A stretch of DNA of 64,000 nucleotides from Thermosynechococcaceae cyanobacterium Okahandja (GCA_041530395.1 CP136945.1:186001-250000), one strand, 5' to 3'. Positions 53,784 through 63,072 are shown, numbered from the stretch's first letter. A program made the numbers and translations. The notes: generated from the sequence alone by a model not told the origin.

Positions 53784-56030
53784 ATGTACATTGAAGATGA
53801 TGAGTTACGCTCCCTCTATCGCGCCGCCAGCAGTGAGCATCTGCAAGCGATCGAGGCTGGCCTGCTGGCGCTAGAAAGCAATCCTCAGGATCGCTCCCCC
53901 CTTGATCAACTGCTGCGGGAAGCGCATTCCCTAAAGGGAGACTCCCGCATGTTGGGGGTAACGGACGTAGAGGCGCTCATGCACCATGTGGAAGACATCC
54001 TCAGCCACTGGCGGCAAGGGCAGTTGGAACCATCCCCTACCCTGTTTGAGGCGCTCTACCGTGCCCTCGATGCCGTGAAAAAAATGGCCCATGAGGCGGT
54101 GACCGGCGAGCCAGCCAATCTCAGCCCCTTTCATATTGCGGCTGAACTGTTGCAATTTTTGCAGGGGGCACCCCCTGAGGTGGATGATTTAGATGCGTTA
54201 ATGGCGGCAACCCCCACGAGCATCTTTCCCGAGGCCACTCCTGAACGTCCGCCCGAGGATGACGGTGCCGCAGCCGTGACGACTCCAGTGAGTTCCCATG
54301 AGGACTATCGCATTGACAGTGTGCGCGTGGCCAGCCACACCCTAGATGCCCTAATGACCTCCATTGCCGATTTAACGGTGACCCAGCAACGCATTGCCCG
54401 GCAGCAGGAACTCATTGCCAAGGGGTTGGCGCACTGGGAACAGGCGCAGGTGCATCTGCTGGCGAGTCAGCGATTATTGCAGCCCCACCCCGAATTATTT
54501 GCCCTGCGGCAGCACTACGATCATCTCCGGCAGCAACTGGACGCCCTCGGGCGATCGCTCCAGCAATTAGAGGCGCAGGCAGACGTGGACGATGCGCATC
54601 TAACAGCAGTGGTGAATGGTCTTGAGAGGGACATCCAAAATTTGCAATTTTTACCCCTAGGAACGATCTTTAACCTGTTGCCGCGAGCCGTACGGGATAT
54701 TGCCAAACAACAAAACAAAGCGGTGCAACTCCTGATTGAAGGGGCAGAGGTTGCCGTTGACCGCCGCATCCTCGAAGGCATGAAAGCCCCCCTCACCCAT
54801 CTGGTGCGCAATGCCTTAGACCATGGCATCGAGTCACCCGAAGAACGTCAGCAGCAGGGGAAGCCGCCCCAAGCAACACTGACGGTACGGGGGCGCACCA
54901 ATGGCAACGAAGTGGTGATCGAAGTCATTGATGATGGCCGGGGTCTCGATCATGAGGCCATTAAGCGAACGGCGCTCCAGCGGGGTCTCTACAGCGCGGA
55001 AGCACTGGCGGCGATGAGTCGTGCCGAGATCGAAGCCCTCATTTTTGCGCCCGGATTTTCAACCCGTGCTCAGGTCAGTACCCTCTCCGGACGAGGAGTG
55101 GGGTTAGATGTGGTGCGAGCAAACGTTGAGGAACTCAACGGCACCATTGAGGTGATCTCGACCCCGGGACAGGGGTGCTGTTTCCGAATCACCCTGCGCG
55201 CTAATCGAGCCACCATCCCGGTGCTCACGGTGCGCTTGCAGGAGTTCCTCTATGGGTTACCCGTTGAGGCGATCGCCACCACCCTGCTGTTGCGACAGGA
55301 AGCCCTCCTGCTAGAGGGGGCAGAACCCACCCTGCTTTGGGAACAACGCCCGGTCGGTCTCCGTTGGTTAGCGGATCTCCTCCATCTAGAGGGGAACGCC
55401 CGCCACCAGTCCCAGTACCCCTGCGTGATTCTGCGCCATGGCGATCGCTATCGGGGGCTAATTGTCGATGAGATTGTCAATTTCCAGAACGTGCAGTTAA
55501 AGCCCCCCCATCCCTTACTGAGTGGCCTGCCCCATCTATTGGGGGTCACGGTTCTGGAAACGGGCGATATTTGCCATCTCCTCAAACCCAGTGCGTTGCT
55601 CGCCGCAACTGGGGGCGATCGCCCCCAACCCACCGCCGTCTCGACCCCGCCCACCAAGCCACGGATTCTCCTCGTCGAAGACTCTCTCCCGATTCGCACT
55701 CAACTACGGCGCATTTTAGAGCGGGCAGGGTATGAAGTGACTACTGCCGTGGACGGTGCCGATGGTTTTCAGCAGTTGCGCACCGGAACATTTAACGCCA
55801 TTGTCTCTGACGTGGAAATGCCCCAGCAAAATGGCATTGAAATGACCCAGCGCATTCGCCAACTGCCTGAGTACCAACGCTTACCGATTGTCTTGGTGAC
55901 CACCTTAGCAGCAGCTAGCGATCGCCAACGCGCCCTTGCCGCCGGTGCCAACGCCTACCTCACCAAGGGAAATTTTGACCAAACCCTATTACTAGATACC
56001 CTAGCGGAGCTAATTTATGAGCAAAATTAA
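53784..56030 (+). CDS. cheA: Hybrid CheA histidine kinase
   Basis: Encodes 748 residues. The P1 HPt domain carries the phospho-histidine in REAHSLKGDSRMLG (His48). A dimer/linker region runs to about 290, then the ATPase P4 with HLVRNALDHGIESPEE (N box), IEVIDDGRGLD (G1) and LSGRGVGLDVVRANVEEL (G2). The P5 CheW-like domain follows (VLTVRLQEFLYGLPVEAIAT), then a C-terminal receiver with LLVEDSLPIRTQLRRIL and VSDVEMPQQNGIEM. It phosphorylates response regulators on signal from the MCP via CheW. Its end overlaps the next gene by 14 bases. Confidence 0.93.
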   Translation: MYIEDDELRSLYRAASSEHLQAIEAGLLALESNPQDRSPLDQLLREAHSLKGDSRMLGVTDVEALMHHVEDILSHWRQGQLEPSPTLFEALYRALDAVKKMAHEAVTGEPANLSPFHIAAELLQFLQGAPPEVDDLDALMAATPTSIFPEATPERPPEDDGAAAVTTPVSSHEDYRIDSVRVASHTLDALMTSIADLTVTQQRIARQQELIAKGLAHWEQAQVHLLASQRLLQPHPELFALRQHYDHLRQQLDALGRSLQQLEAQADVDDAHLTAVVNGLERDIQNLQFLPLGTIFNLLPRAVRDIAKQQNKAVQLLIEGAEVAVDRRILEGMKAPLTHLVRNALDHGIESPEERQQQGKPPQATLTVRGRTNGNEVVIEVIDDGRGLDHEAIKRTALQRGLYSAEALAAMSRAEIEALIFAPGFSTRAQVSTLSGRGVGLDVVRANVEELNGTIEVISTPGQGCCFRITLRANRATIPVLTVRLQEFLYGLPVEAIATTLLLRQEALLLEGAEPTLLWEQRPVGLRWLADLLHLEGNARHQSQYPCVILRHGDRYRGLIVDEIVNFQNVQLKPPHPLLSGLPHLLGVTVLETGDICHLLKPSALLAATGGDRPQPTAVSTPPTKPRILLVEDSLPIRTQLRRILERAGYEVTTAVDGADGFQQLRTGTFNAIVSDVEMPQQNGIEMTQRIRQLPEYQRLPIVLVTTLAAASDRQRALAAGANAYLTKGNFDQTLLLDTLAELIYEQN

Positions 56031-56430
56031 AGTGGTTCTCATTGAAGACTCAGTCGTTGCCCTAGAAATCCTACAGCGACTCATTAACTCCTCCGAGGAG
56101 GTGGAGGTTGTGGGCACCGCCCTCGATGGGGTGTCAGGGTTGCAGGTCATTGAGCGCACGCAGCCGGATGTGATCTGTACCGATTTACAGATGCCCGGCA
56201 TGGATGGTCTAGAGTTTACCAAAGAAGTGATGAAACGCTTTCCGCGCCCCGTGCTTGTGATTAGTAATGCAGTACAGCCAACGGATGTGGACAATATCTA
56301 TAACCTCATGCAGGCGGGCGCACTAGATTTCTTCCCGAAGCCGACGACCGGCTCTGCCACCGACTACGAACGCCTGAAAAGCACCTTAGTCACCAAAATT
56401 CGTGTCCTCGCCAGCAAAAAAGCGCCCTAG
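56017..56430 (+). CDS. Stand-alone CheB-type receiver domain protein
   Basis: Encodes 137 residues, a single receiver domain: LIEDSVVALEILQRL (acid pocket), VICTDLQMPGMDGLEFTKEV (phospho-accepting Asp) and DFFPKP (lysine). It is closely similar to the receiver part of the next gene (VVCTDLYMKEMDGLEFTRQL), and the PKP ending is of CheB type, yet no methylesterase follows. It is likely a truncated duplicate used as a phosphate sink or competitor of CheB. It overlaps the end of cheA by 14 bases. Confidence 0.88.
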   Translation: MSKIKVVLIEDSVVALEILQRLINSSEEVEVVGTALDGVSGLQVIERTQPDVICTDLQMPGMDGLEFTKEVMKRFPRPVLVISNAVQPTDVDNIYNLMQAGALDFFPKPTTGSATDYERLKSTLVTKIRVLASKKAP

Positions 56431-56479
56431 CGTGCCGTCCTAAGCTATTGTGTTGGCTAAGACGTTGGATGGCACCTGA

Positions 56480-57514
56480 ATGTCAATCCGTGTTTTTTTG
56501 GTAGAAGATTCCCCGATTGCCCTGAATATTCTCAAGCAACTCTTACAGACTGCCCCGGATATCCTTGTCGTGGGCACCGCAGTCACTGGTAAAGAGGCAC
56601 TCCTGCGCATTCCAGAGTGCCAGCCGGATGTTGTCTGTACCGATCTCTACATGAAAGAGATGGATGGCCTAGAGTTTACCCGTCAACTGATGGCGCGATC
56701 GCCCCGGCCTGTTTTAGTCATTAGCGTTGCTGTGGGTGAAGCACAAACGGCCTTTGAACTGCTCCAAGCAGGTGCAACCGATGTCTTTCCCAAGCCTAGC
56801 AGTGGTTTAATGGCAGACTACAACCGCCAAGAACTGATCAACAAAATTCGGGTTCTATCAGGGGTCAAGGTGTTTACCCGCCCCTTACAGTCCCGTACGA
56901 CCACAGGGGCACCGGCGCGATCGTTGCCCCCAGTGGCTGCCCAGCATACGGCCATTGTGGGCATTGGTGCCTCAACCGGCGGCCCACAGGCGATTGCCAA
57001 GATTTTGCAACAGCTTCCGGCTCATTTTCCGGTGCCGATTCTCTGTACCCAGCACATCAGTGTTGGGTTTTTAAGTGGCCTAGTGGCTTGGCTGGCACGA
57101 GAGACAAAGCTGCGGGTCACGATTGCCAATGGCGGTGATACCCCCCAAGCGGGGGTTGTCTATTTTGCTCCCGATAGCTGGAATTTAGAAGTGGATCGCC
57201 GCGGTAAGCTGGCCTTGAGTGGCGCCGTCGCCGGTGAACGTCATTGTCCATCGGTGAATGTCATGTTCCGATCCCTCGCTGCCTTTTATGGGGAAGCCAC
57301 CATTGGTGTGCTCCTCACTGGCATGGGGGATGATGGTGCCGCCGGGATGCAGGCGATCGCCCGAGTGGGAGGGGTCACGATTGCCCAAGACGAAGCCACA
57401 AGCGTTATTTTTGGTATGCCCAAGGAGGCGATCGCCCTTGGCGCCGCCCGATACATTCTGCCCATCGAGCGAGTGGGAGCCGTTTTAACTGAATTGGTGG
57501 CTGTTACCCCTTAG
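56480..57514 (+). CDS. cheB: Chemoreceptor glutamate methylesterase CheB
   Basis: Encodes 344 residues. The receiver is residues 1-125, then a linker, then the methylesterase. The catalytic serine is in VGIGASTGGPQAIAKILQQL, the histidine in LCTQHISVGFLSGLV, and the aspartate in LLTGMGDDGAAGMQAIAR. It removes methyl groups from the receptor and balances CheR. It closes the operon 50 bases after the stand-alone receiver. Together with cheR 8 kb upstream this gives a full adaptation cycle. Confidence 0.95.
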   Translation: MSIRVFLVEDSPIALNILKQLLQTAPDILVVGTAVTGKEALLRIPECQPDVVCTDLYMKEMDGLEFTRQLMARSPRPVLVISVAVGEAQTAFELLQAGATDVFPKPSSGLMADYNRQELINKIRVLSGVKVFTRPLQSRTTTGAPARSLPPVAAQHTAIVGIGASTGGPQAIAKILQQLPAHFPVPILCTQHISVGFLSGLVAWLARETKLRVTIANGGDTPQAGVVYFAPDSWNLEVDRRGKLALSGAVAGERHCPSVNVMFRSLAAFYGEATIGVLLTGMGDDGAAGMQAIARVGGVTIAQDEATSVIFGMPKEAIALGAARYILPIERVGAVLTELVAVTP

Positions 57515-57728
57515 ATGCCCCAAGCAGCACCCCAAAGGAACGTGTTAGCCCACAAATGAAACATTTAATCTGTTGTCAGGGTTACGAAATAGCAGGGGAT
57601 AAATTTGCTAGATTAGCATCCAATTCCCTTAAAACAGGATAGTCACCCTCAGCGTTATGAACCCCAAAAAAGCGCTGTCTATTGTTGTTGAACGCTATTA
57701 ACTCACGGCTCCTGTGGGGCAAATGCTT

Positions 57729-58484
57729 ATGTTTGTACACATTGAAATTATTGAAAGCAACCCCCACCTCCGCTCCCTCTTAGGCTGGCACTTACAGCAG
57801 GTTGGCCACATCGTTCATTTGGCCAGTGGCTCTCAGCAAGGGCAAGAACTGTTTCAACAGCGGCATCCCGATTTGGTGGTGCTCGACCTAGACCTGACTG
57901 AAGGCAACGGCCTTGAACTGTGCCGTTGGCTGCATCATCAGCAGCAGTCACTCATTCTAGTGCTTTCAGCCCACAGCGACGAAATCGATATTGTCACCGC
58001 CCTGCGCTCAGGGGCGGACGACTACCTTGCAAAACCCTTTGGGATGCAGGAGTTTTTAGCCCGCGTTGAAGTGCTCACCCGCCGCCACCGCCCATTTTTA
58101 CCCAGCATTCTAAATTTAGGTGAGTTGCAAGTGGATCTGGTGCAGCGGCGAGTGGTTGTCCGCAATGTGCCTGTTGACTTAACCCCCCAAGAATTTAGTT
58201 TGCTCTACGTCCTTACCCAAATGGGGGGCACGCCCATCAGCCGCCAAGAACTGTTGCGCCGCGCTTGGCCGGAAAGTATTGATAACCCCCGTACCGTCGA
58301 TACCCATATTCTGTCCTTGCGCAAAAAAATCGAGCTAGATCCGCAGCAACCCCGCCTGATCCAAACCGTTCGCAATGTCGGCTATCGCCTGCACCTAGAG
58401 CCGTTGAACGGTCGCTACAATGGTCATGCCATCCAGCCCAACCCGCGGTCAAGGACGGCTCGCTCTTCCCATATCTTTGTTTAG
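57729..58484 (+). CDS. OmpR/PhoB-family response regulator
   Basis: Encodes about 251 residues. The receiver shows IIESNPHLRSLLGWH (with an E-S pair in the acid pocket), LVVLDLDLTEGNGLEL with the phospho-accepting Asp, and DDYLAKPFG with the lysine. The C-terminal winged helix has PVDLTPQEFSLLYVLTQMGG and DNPRTVDTHILSLRKKIELD, typical of OmpR-type DNA binding. The partner kinase is not adjacent and target genes are unknown. ATG at 57729 is preferred because GGGG at 57716-57719 is well spaced; ATG 57723 and GTG 57714 are in frame. Confidence 0.85.
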   Translation: MFVHIEIIESNPHLRSLLGWHLQQVGHIVHLASGSQQGQELFQQRHPDLVVLDLDLTEGNGLELCRWLHHQQQSLILVLSAHSDEIDIVTALRSGADDYLAKPFGMQEFLARVEVLTRRHRPFLPSILNLGELQVDLVQRRVVVRNVPVDLTPQEFSLLYVLTQMGGTPISRQELLRRAWPESIDNPRTVDTHILSLRKKIELDPQQPRLIQTVRNVGYRLHLEPLNGRYNGHAIQPNPRSRTARSSHIFV

Positions 58485-58525
58485 GCTTTACTGTTTGGTT
58501 TAGATTAATTTGTATTTCTTACCTT

Positions 58526-58544
58526 AGCTCCCTCCATTGGAGCT
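58526..58544 (+). terminator. Possible terminator hairpin after the response regulator gene
   Basis: AGCTCC (58526-58531) pairs with GGAGCT (58539-58544) around a 7-base loop, some 40 bases after the OmpR-type stop. A classic T-run is missing, so termination is uncertain; it may instead lie in the leader of the radical SAM gene, which starts at 58573. Confidence 0.35.
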
Positions 58545-58572
58545 TAAGCTGATACGCACAAGGAACATCCCA

Positions 58573-59580
58573 ATGAGTCCATTAGTTGCCAACTATTACC
58601 TCACCTACCGTTGTAACGCCCGCTGTCATTTCTGTGACATTTGGGCGCTTGACCCGGGCAAAGAGGCGGAATTTAGTGCCATCCAAACCAACCTGCGGGA
58701 TCTCAAGCGCTTAGGAGTGAAGTATGTAGATTTCACCGGTGGTGAGCCACTCCTGCGGGCAGATGCGCCAGCCATTTATCGGGAAGCAAAGCGACTGGGC
58801 TTTGTGACGAGTATGACCACCAACACCATTCTCTATCCGCGGCGCGCCAAAGAAATTCAAGGCTTAGTCGATTTCCTCAACTTTTCCTTAGATGGACCTG
58901 ATGCGGCCACCCACGACCAATCTCGGGGGGTAAAAATCTTCGATACGCTGGTGGAGTCCGTCAACATTGCCCTTGAGCTTGGGGAATATCCAGTCCTCAA
59001 TCATACGGTGACCGCCCAGAACTACGAGCGCATTGGTGAGGTTGCCGAACTTGGCCAACAATTGGGGGTACGGGTATGGTTAAACCCGGCCTTCACAGCC
59101 CATGAGCACTACAACGATAAAAAGAACCCAACACCGGAAATTGCCGACAGTATTGAACAAAATGCAAAGAAGTATAACAATGTTGGTTACAATAAGGCAG
59201 CACTCGCACTCATTCGGGCGGGTGGCAACAACACCCAAACCCCTCGCTGCAAAGCGGTGGATGCGGTGATTGCCGTTTCTCCCAACGACGAGCTGCTGCT
59301 ACCGTGTTATCACTTTGCGCAGACGGGGGTACCCATCAATGGTCGCCTGTACGACCTCTACAAAGAGTCTGAGATAGTTGACCAGTATCGGCGTTCCCAA
59401 GGACGTCTAGCGGTTTGTGAGGGGTGCACGGTGTGGTGTTATCTTATCCCCAGTTTCTTTAAGGGGATGGATAAGTACTGGTTCCTTAATCAGGTGACCT
59501 ATGCCGGAGAATTCCTGGCCCGAAAACAGTTTCTACAACGAGGCCGATCCGCTCGACGAGCTACTGTCGGAGTGGGCTGA
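58573..59580 (+). CDS. Radical SAM protein with SPASM-like cysteines
   Basis: Encodes 335 residues. The cluster motif is YRCNARCHFCDIW (CX3CX2C), followed by DFTGGEPLL, the SAM contact. C-terminal cysteines (CKAVD, LPCYHF, CEGCTVWC) are typical of an extra cluster (SPASM). It is predicted to do a radical reaction in the cytosol, but the substrate is unknown. The ATG at 58573 has AAGGAA at a good distance; a TTG at 58537 is in frame. Its last 80 bases overlap the GT2 gene in another frame, an unusually long overlap implying co-regulation. Confidence 0.85.
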   Translation: MSPLVANYYLTYRCNARCHFCDIWALDPGKEAEFSAIQTNLRDLKRLGVKYVDFTGGEPLLRADAPAIYREAKRLGFVTSMTTNTILYPRRAKEIQGLVDFLNFSLDGPDAATHDQSRGVKIFDTLVESVNIALELGEYPVLNHTVTAQNYERIGEVAELGQQLGVRVWLNPAFTAHEHYNDKKNPTPEIADSIEQNAKKYNNVGYNKAALALIRAGGNNTQTPRCKAVDAVIAVSPNDELLLPCYHFAQTGVPINGRLYDLYKESEIVDQYRRSQGRLAVCEGCTVWCYLIPSFFKGMDKYWFLNQVTYAGEFLARKQFLQRGRSARRATVGVG

Positions 59581-60880
59581 TACCGTTGATAGTCCGCCGC
59601 TACAGCCCCGTTCAGAAGGGCGGCGGCGCAAAGCCTTTGTTGCCCTCTCCTGTATTTGGGGCATCACCCTTGTTCTCCATCTGGTGATGGGAGCCGTCTG
59701 GCTGGTTTATGGCCTGACGCTGCTAATGAGTTGGCAGACCCTACGCTACTGGCGGGCAGTTCCCCAGAGCCTACCGGAAGGGGTGACGGCAAACGCCGTC
59801 GCAACCGACTCCCTACCGCCGATGGTCTCCCTCATGGTTGCCGCTAAAAATGAGGAGGCGGTCATTGGTCGCTTGGTGGAAAATCTCTGTCGGATTGACT
59901 ACCCTCGCTACGAACTCTGGGTAATTGACGACAACAGTAGCGATCGCACCCCCGAAGTCTTAGCCGCCCTCCAGCAAACCTATCCCCAACTCAAGGTAGT
60001 ACGGCGACTCCCCGGCGCAGGGGGCGGTAAATCGGGTGCCCTCAACCAAGTCCTGCCCCTCACCCGCGGCGAAATTATTGGTGTCTTTGATGCGGATGCC
60101 ACGGTCACCCCAGACCTATTGCAGCAGGTGGTGCTGCACTTTCAGTTGCCCAAGGTGGGGGGTGTGCAGGTTCGTAAAGCCATCAGTAACGCCCAGATCA
60201 ACTGGCTCAGCCAAGGGCAAGCCGCCGAAATGCTCCTTGATGCCTACTATCAACAGCAGCGGGTAGCCTGTGGCGGCATGGGAGAACTGCGGGGCAACGG
60301 TCAATTTGTGCGACGGCAAGCCCTAGAGCGCTGCGGTGGCTGGAACGAAGAAACCATTACCGACGACCTCGATTTAAGCTTAAAACTGCATCTTCACGGG
60401 TGGCAGATTCATGCCCTGATGACCCCGGCGGTACAGGAAGAGGGAGTGACCTCGCTGCTCGCCCTTTGGCATCAGCGGAATCGTTGGGGCGAGGGTGGCT
60501 ATCAAAGCTACCTTGACTATTGGCAGCCCCTGTTGCGCAATCGTCTTGGCTGGCAAAAAAGCTGGGATGTCTTCTGTTGGTTCCTGATCAAGTACGCCAT
60601 TCCCACCGCCACAATTCCAGATTTCCTGATGGCGATCGCCCAGCAGCGTTTGCCCCTGCTCTTTCCCCTAACCACCCTGAGCCTTTTGATTTCCTTTGTT
60701 GGCATGGCACGCGGTATCTCCCAAGTGCAGCCCATGGGGCTGTGGGGCACCCTAGGGCACAGTTTGTGGGGCACCCTGTATATGTTTCACTGGTTACCGG
60801 TGATGAGTAGTACCACCGTACGGATGGCGCTGCGGGCAAAGCGCCTCAAGTGGGTGAAAACCGTACACCACGGAGCCTAG
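59501..60880 (+). CDS. Membrane glycosyltransferase family 2 protein
   Basis: Encodes 459 residues. A helix pair near 45-80 precedes the GT-A domain: LMVAAKNEEAVIGRLVENL, LWVIDDNSSDRTPEVL (DDN), IGVFDADATVTPDLL (DxD), EETITDDLDLSLKLHLHG (TDD) and HQRNRWGEGG (Q-x-x-R-W type) are all visible, the set of a processive glycan synthase. About three spans follow. Such enzymes polymerise or add sugars on the membrane; the sugar is unknown. It starts inside the end of the radical SAM gene (80-base overlap). pilB starts 170 bases downstream. Confidence 0.88.
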   Translation: MPENSWPENSFYNEADPLDELLSEWADTVDSPPLQPRSEGRRRKAFVALSCIWGITLVLHLVMGAVWLVYGLTLLMSWQTLRYWRAVPQSLPEGVTANAVATDSLPPMVSLMVAAKNEEAVIGRLVENLCRIDYPRYELWVIDDNSSDRTPEVLAALQQTYPQLKVVRRLPGAGGGKSGALNQVLPLTRGEIIGVFDADATVTPDLLQQVVLHFQLPKVGGVQVRKAISNAQINWLSQGQAAEMLLDAYYQQQRVACGGMGELRGNGQFVRRQALERCGGWNEETITDDLDLSLKLHLHGWQIHALMTPAVQEEGVTSLLALWHQRNRWGEGGYQSYLDYWQPLLRNRLGWQKSWDVFCWFLIKYAIPTATIPDFLMAIAQQRLPLLFPLTTLSLLISFVGMARGISQVQPMGLWGTLGHSLWGTLYMFHWLPVMSSTTVRMALRAKRLKWVKTVHHGA

Positions 60881-60971
60881 GGATATTGGCGAGTTGGCAA
60901 GGGTTTTGGTAGCGAAGGCCCTGTAGCAAAAGCGGCGGTATCGGTGACTCCCAAGGCGAGTCATTAAGAAC

Positions 60972-61021
60972 CGTAAAAATTACGTATGAAATCATTGGGA
61001 AAGATATTGCTACTATAGTAG
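60972..61021 (+). promoter_or_regulatory. Inverted repeats in the pilB promoter region
   Basis: CGTAA (60972-60976) and TTACG (60980-60984) form an inverted repeat around AAA. CTACTATAGTAG (61010-61021) is a perfect palindrome containing TATAGT at 61014-61019, a candidate -10. The ATG is at 61051. No -35 hexamer is found, which suggests activator control, but none can be named. Confidence 0.4.
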
Positions 61022-61050
61022 GCAAGCCATCCAGCACCCAGACAACACCT

Positions 61051-63072
61051 ATGGTCAACACATCACCTTCTTCTGCCCGTAAGGCGATCGCCCTGCGGAA
61101 AGCCGGCAACCCTACAGAGCGTGCCCTTGTGGCCTCCGGCTACGCTAGCCTTGAGCAAGTGCGCGAAGCCATGAATGCTGCCCGCAAAACCGGTAAATCT
61201 CTCGTGGTGGCTCTACAAGAGATTACGGGTACCACGATGCCCCCCGATGTGTTGCGCCAGTACCATAAGCAGCAACTTTTTGAGCTGAAGGTCATCTACG
61301 GTGTTGACTGCCTTGACCCCGAGCTAAACCGCTTTCCCACCGATCAAATTGAGGAACTGATCAACACCATCTTGCCGGTGGACACCTGCCGCACCTACCA
61401 AGTGATCCCCATTGCCAAGTATCCCAACGCCGATCCCCCCTACGTCTTAGTGGCAATGGTGGATCCCGATAACCTGCAGGCCATCGATAACATTAACCGC
61501 ATTCTGCGGGGACATGGTCTGACCCTAAAGCGCATGGTCATTACCCTTGAAGATTATCAGCGTCTCATTGACCCGATTCTTAACAAGCAAGTTGCAGAAA
61601 CAGCCGCCAGCAAAAATGCACCCGCGGCCCTAGGGGAAATTAATATTGAGGACGACATTGATGCCATTGGTGGTCTCGATGACGTTCAAGCGGATCAGGA
61701 AGTTGACCTTGTCGATGCCCTCAAAGGGGCTGAAGACGCACCGATTATTGCCCTTGTGAACAAAATTTTAGCAAAGGCGCTGACAGAGGGGGTCTCTGAT
61801 ATCCACATTGAGCCCCAAGAAGAGTATCTACGGGTGCGCTTCCGCAAAGATGGCGTGCTGCACCAAGCCTTTGATCCTCTCCCCAGAAAAATTGTGCCTG
61901 CGGTGGTCTCCCGCTTTAAGATTCTGGCGGATCTCGACATTGCCGAGCGCCGTGCTCCCCAAGATGGCCGCATCCGCAAAATGTTTCAGGGGCGGCGGGT
62001 GGACTTTCGGGTCAACACCCTGCCGAGCCGCTGGGGCGAAAAAGTGGTATTGCGGATTCTGGATAACTCCGCCACCCAGTTGGGGCTAGACAAACTCATT
62101 ACCGACCCCGAGAGCCTTGCCATTGTCCGTGAAATGACCAAGCGCCCCTTTGGCCTCATCCTAGTGACGGGGCCAACCGGGTCAGGGAAAACCACAACGC
62201 TTTACTCGGCCTTAGCGGAGTGTAACAGCCCGGGGGTCAACATCAGTACCGCCGAAGACCCGATTGAATATACCTTGCCCGGCCTGACGCAGGTGCAGGT
62301 GATCCGCGAAAAAGGGATGGACTTTGCCTCCATTCTGCGTGCCTTCCTGCGGCAAGACCCGGACGTGATTCTGGTGGGGGAAACCCGCGACAAAGAAACG
62401 GCCAAAACGGCAATTGAAGCGGCGCTGACCGGTCACTTAGTGCTGACCACCCTCCACACCAATGATGCCGCCAGTGCCGTGGCGCGTCTTTCGGAAATGG
62501 GCGTAGAGCCCTTTATGGTGTCCGCCTCACTGATTGGGGTGGTGGCCCAGCGGCTGATGCGGCGGGTGTGCTCTGAGTGTCGCATTCCCTATACCCCCAC
62601 CCCCGAAGAACTGGCGCGGTTTGGGCTATCGGCCTCCAAGGGGGTTAACCTCACCCTCTACAAGGCCAACAAACTCACGGCTGAGCAATTACAGGCTGCC
62701 AAGGCCAGTGGTCAGCCCATCTGTAGTAAGTGTGGTGGCGTGGGCTACAAAGGTCGCTGCGGTGTCTATGAAATCATGCGGGTGACCGAACGCCTTCAGA
62801 GCCTGATTACTGAAGGTGCCCCGACCGAGCGTATCAAAGAAGTCGCGGTGGAAGAGGGCATGAAAACCCTGCTGGCCTACAGCCTCAACCTTGTTAAGGA
62901 GGGGGTCACCACCCTTGAGGAAGTAGAGCGGGTTACCTTTACCGATACCGGTCTCGAATCAGAACTCAAAGCCAAGCGTAAGAGTTCATTAACCTGCCGT
63001 ACCTGTGGTGCCGAAGCACAGCCGGAATGGTTAGAATGCCCCTATTGTTTAACGCCGCGCTTTATAGATTAG
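61051..63072 (+). CDS. pilB: Type IV pilus extension ATPase PilB
   Basis: Encodes 673 residues of the GspE/PilB family, which powers pilus extension at the cytoplasmic face. The N-terminal N1-type domain precedes a long acidic linker (ALGEINIEDDIDAIGGLDD). The ATPase has GPTGSGKTTTLYSA (Walker A), VILVGETRDKETAKTAIEAA (Walker B) and ALTGHLVLTTLHTND (His box). Cysteine pairs (CSEC and CSKCG) are the zinc fingers of the C-terminal part, and CRTCG/CPYC ends the protein in an extra zinc ribbon. The ATG at 61051 fits. pilT lies 60 bases downstream, so both motors may share a transcript. Confidence 0.95.
   Translation: MVNTSPSSARKAIALRKAGNPTERALVASGYASLEQVREAMNAARKTGKSLVVALQEITGTTMPPDVLRQYHKQQLFELKVIYGVDCLDPELNRFPTDQIEELINTILPVDTCRTYQVIPIAKYPNADPPYVLVAMVDPDNLQAIDNINRILRGHGLTLKRMVITLEDYQRLIDPILNKQVAETAASKNAPAALGEINIEDDIDAIGGLDDVQADQEVDLVDALKGAEDAPIIALVNKILAKALTEGVSDIHIEPQEEYLRVRFRKDGVLHQAFDPLPRKIVPAVVSRFKILADLDIAERRAPQDGRIRKMFQGRRVDFRVNTLPSRWGEKVVLRILDNSATQLGLDKLITDPESLAIVREMTKRPFGLILVTGPTGSGKTTTLYSALAECNSPGVNISTAEDPIEYTLPGLTQVQVIREKGMDFASILRAFLRQDPDVILVGETRDKETAKTAIEAALTGHLVLTTLHTNDAASAVARLSEMGVEPFMVSASLIGVVAQRLMRRVCSECRIPYTPTPEELARFGLSASKGVNLTLYKANKLTAEQLQAAKASGQPICSKCGGVGYKGRCGVYEIMRVTERLQSLITEGAPTERIKEVAVEEGMKTLLAYSLNLVKEGVTTLEEVERVTFTDTGLESELKAKRKSSLTCRTCGAEAQPEWLECPYCLTPRFID

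Noticed and set aside
57657-57701. A short open frame (MNPKKALSIVVERY) before the OmpR-type regulator
   Set aside because: Only 14 codons, no ribosome site, and no sign of a leader peptide function.
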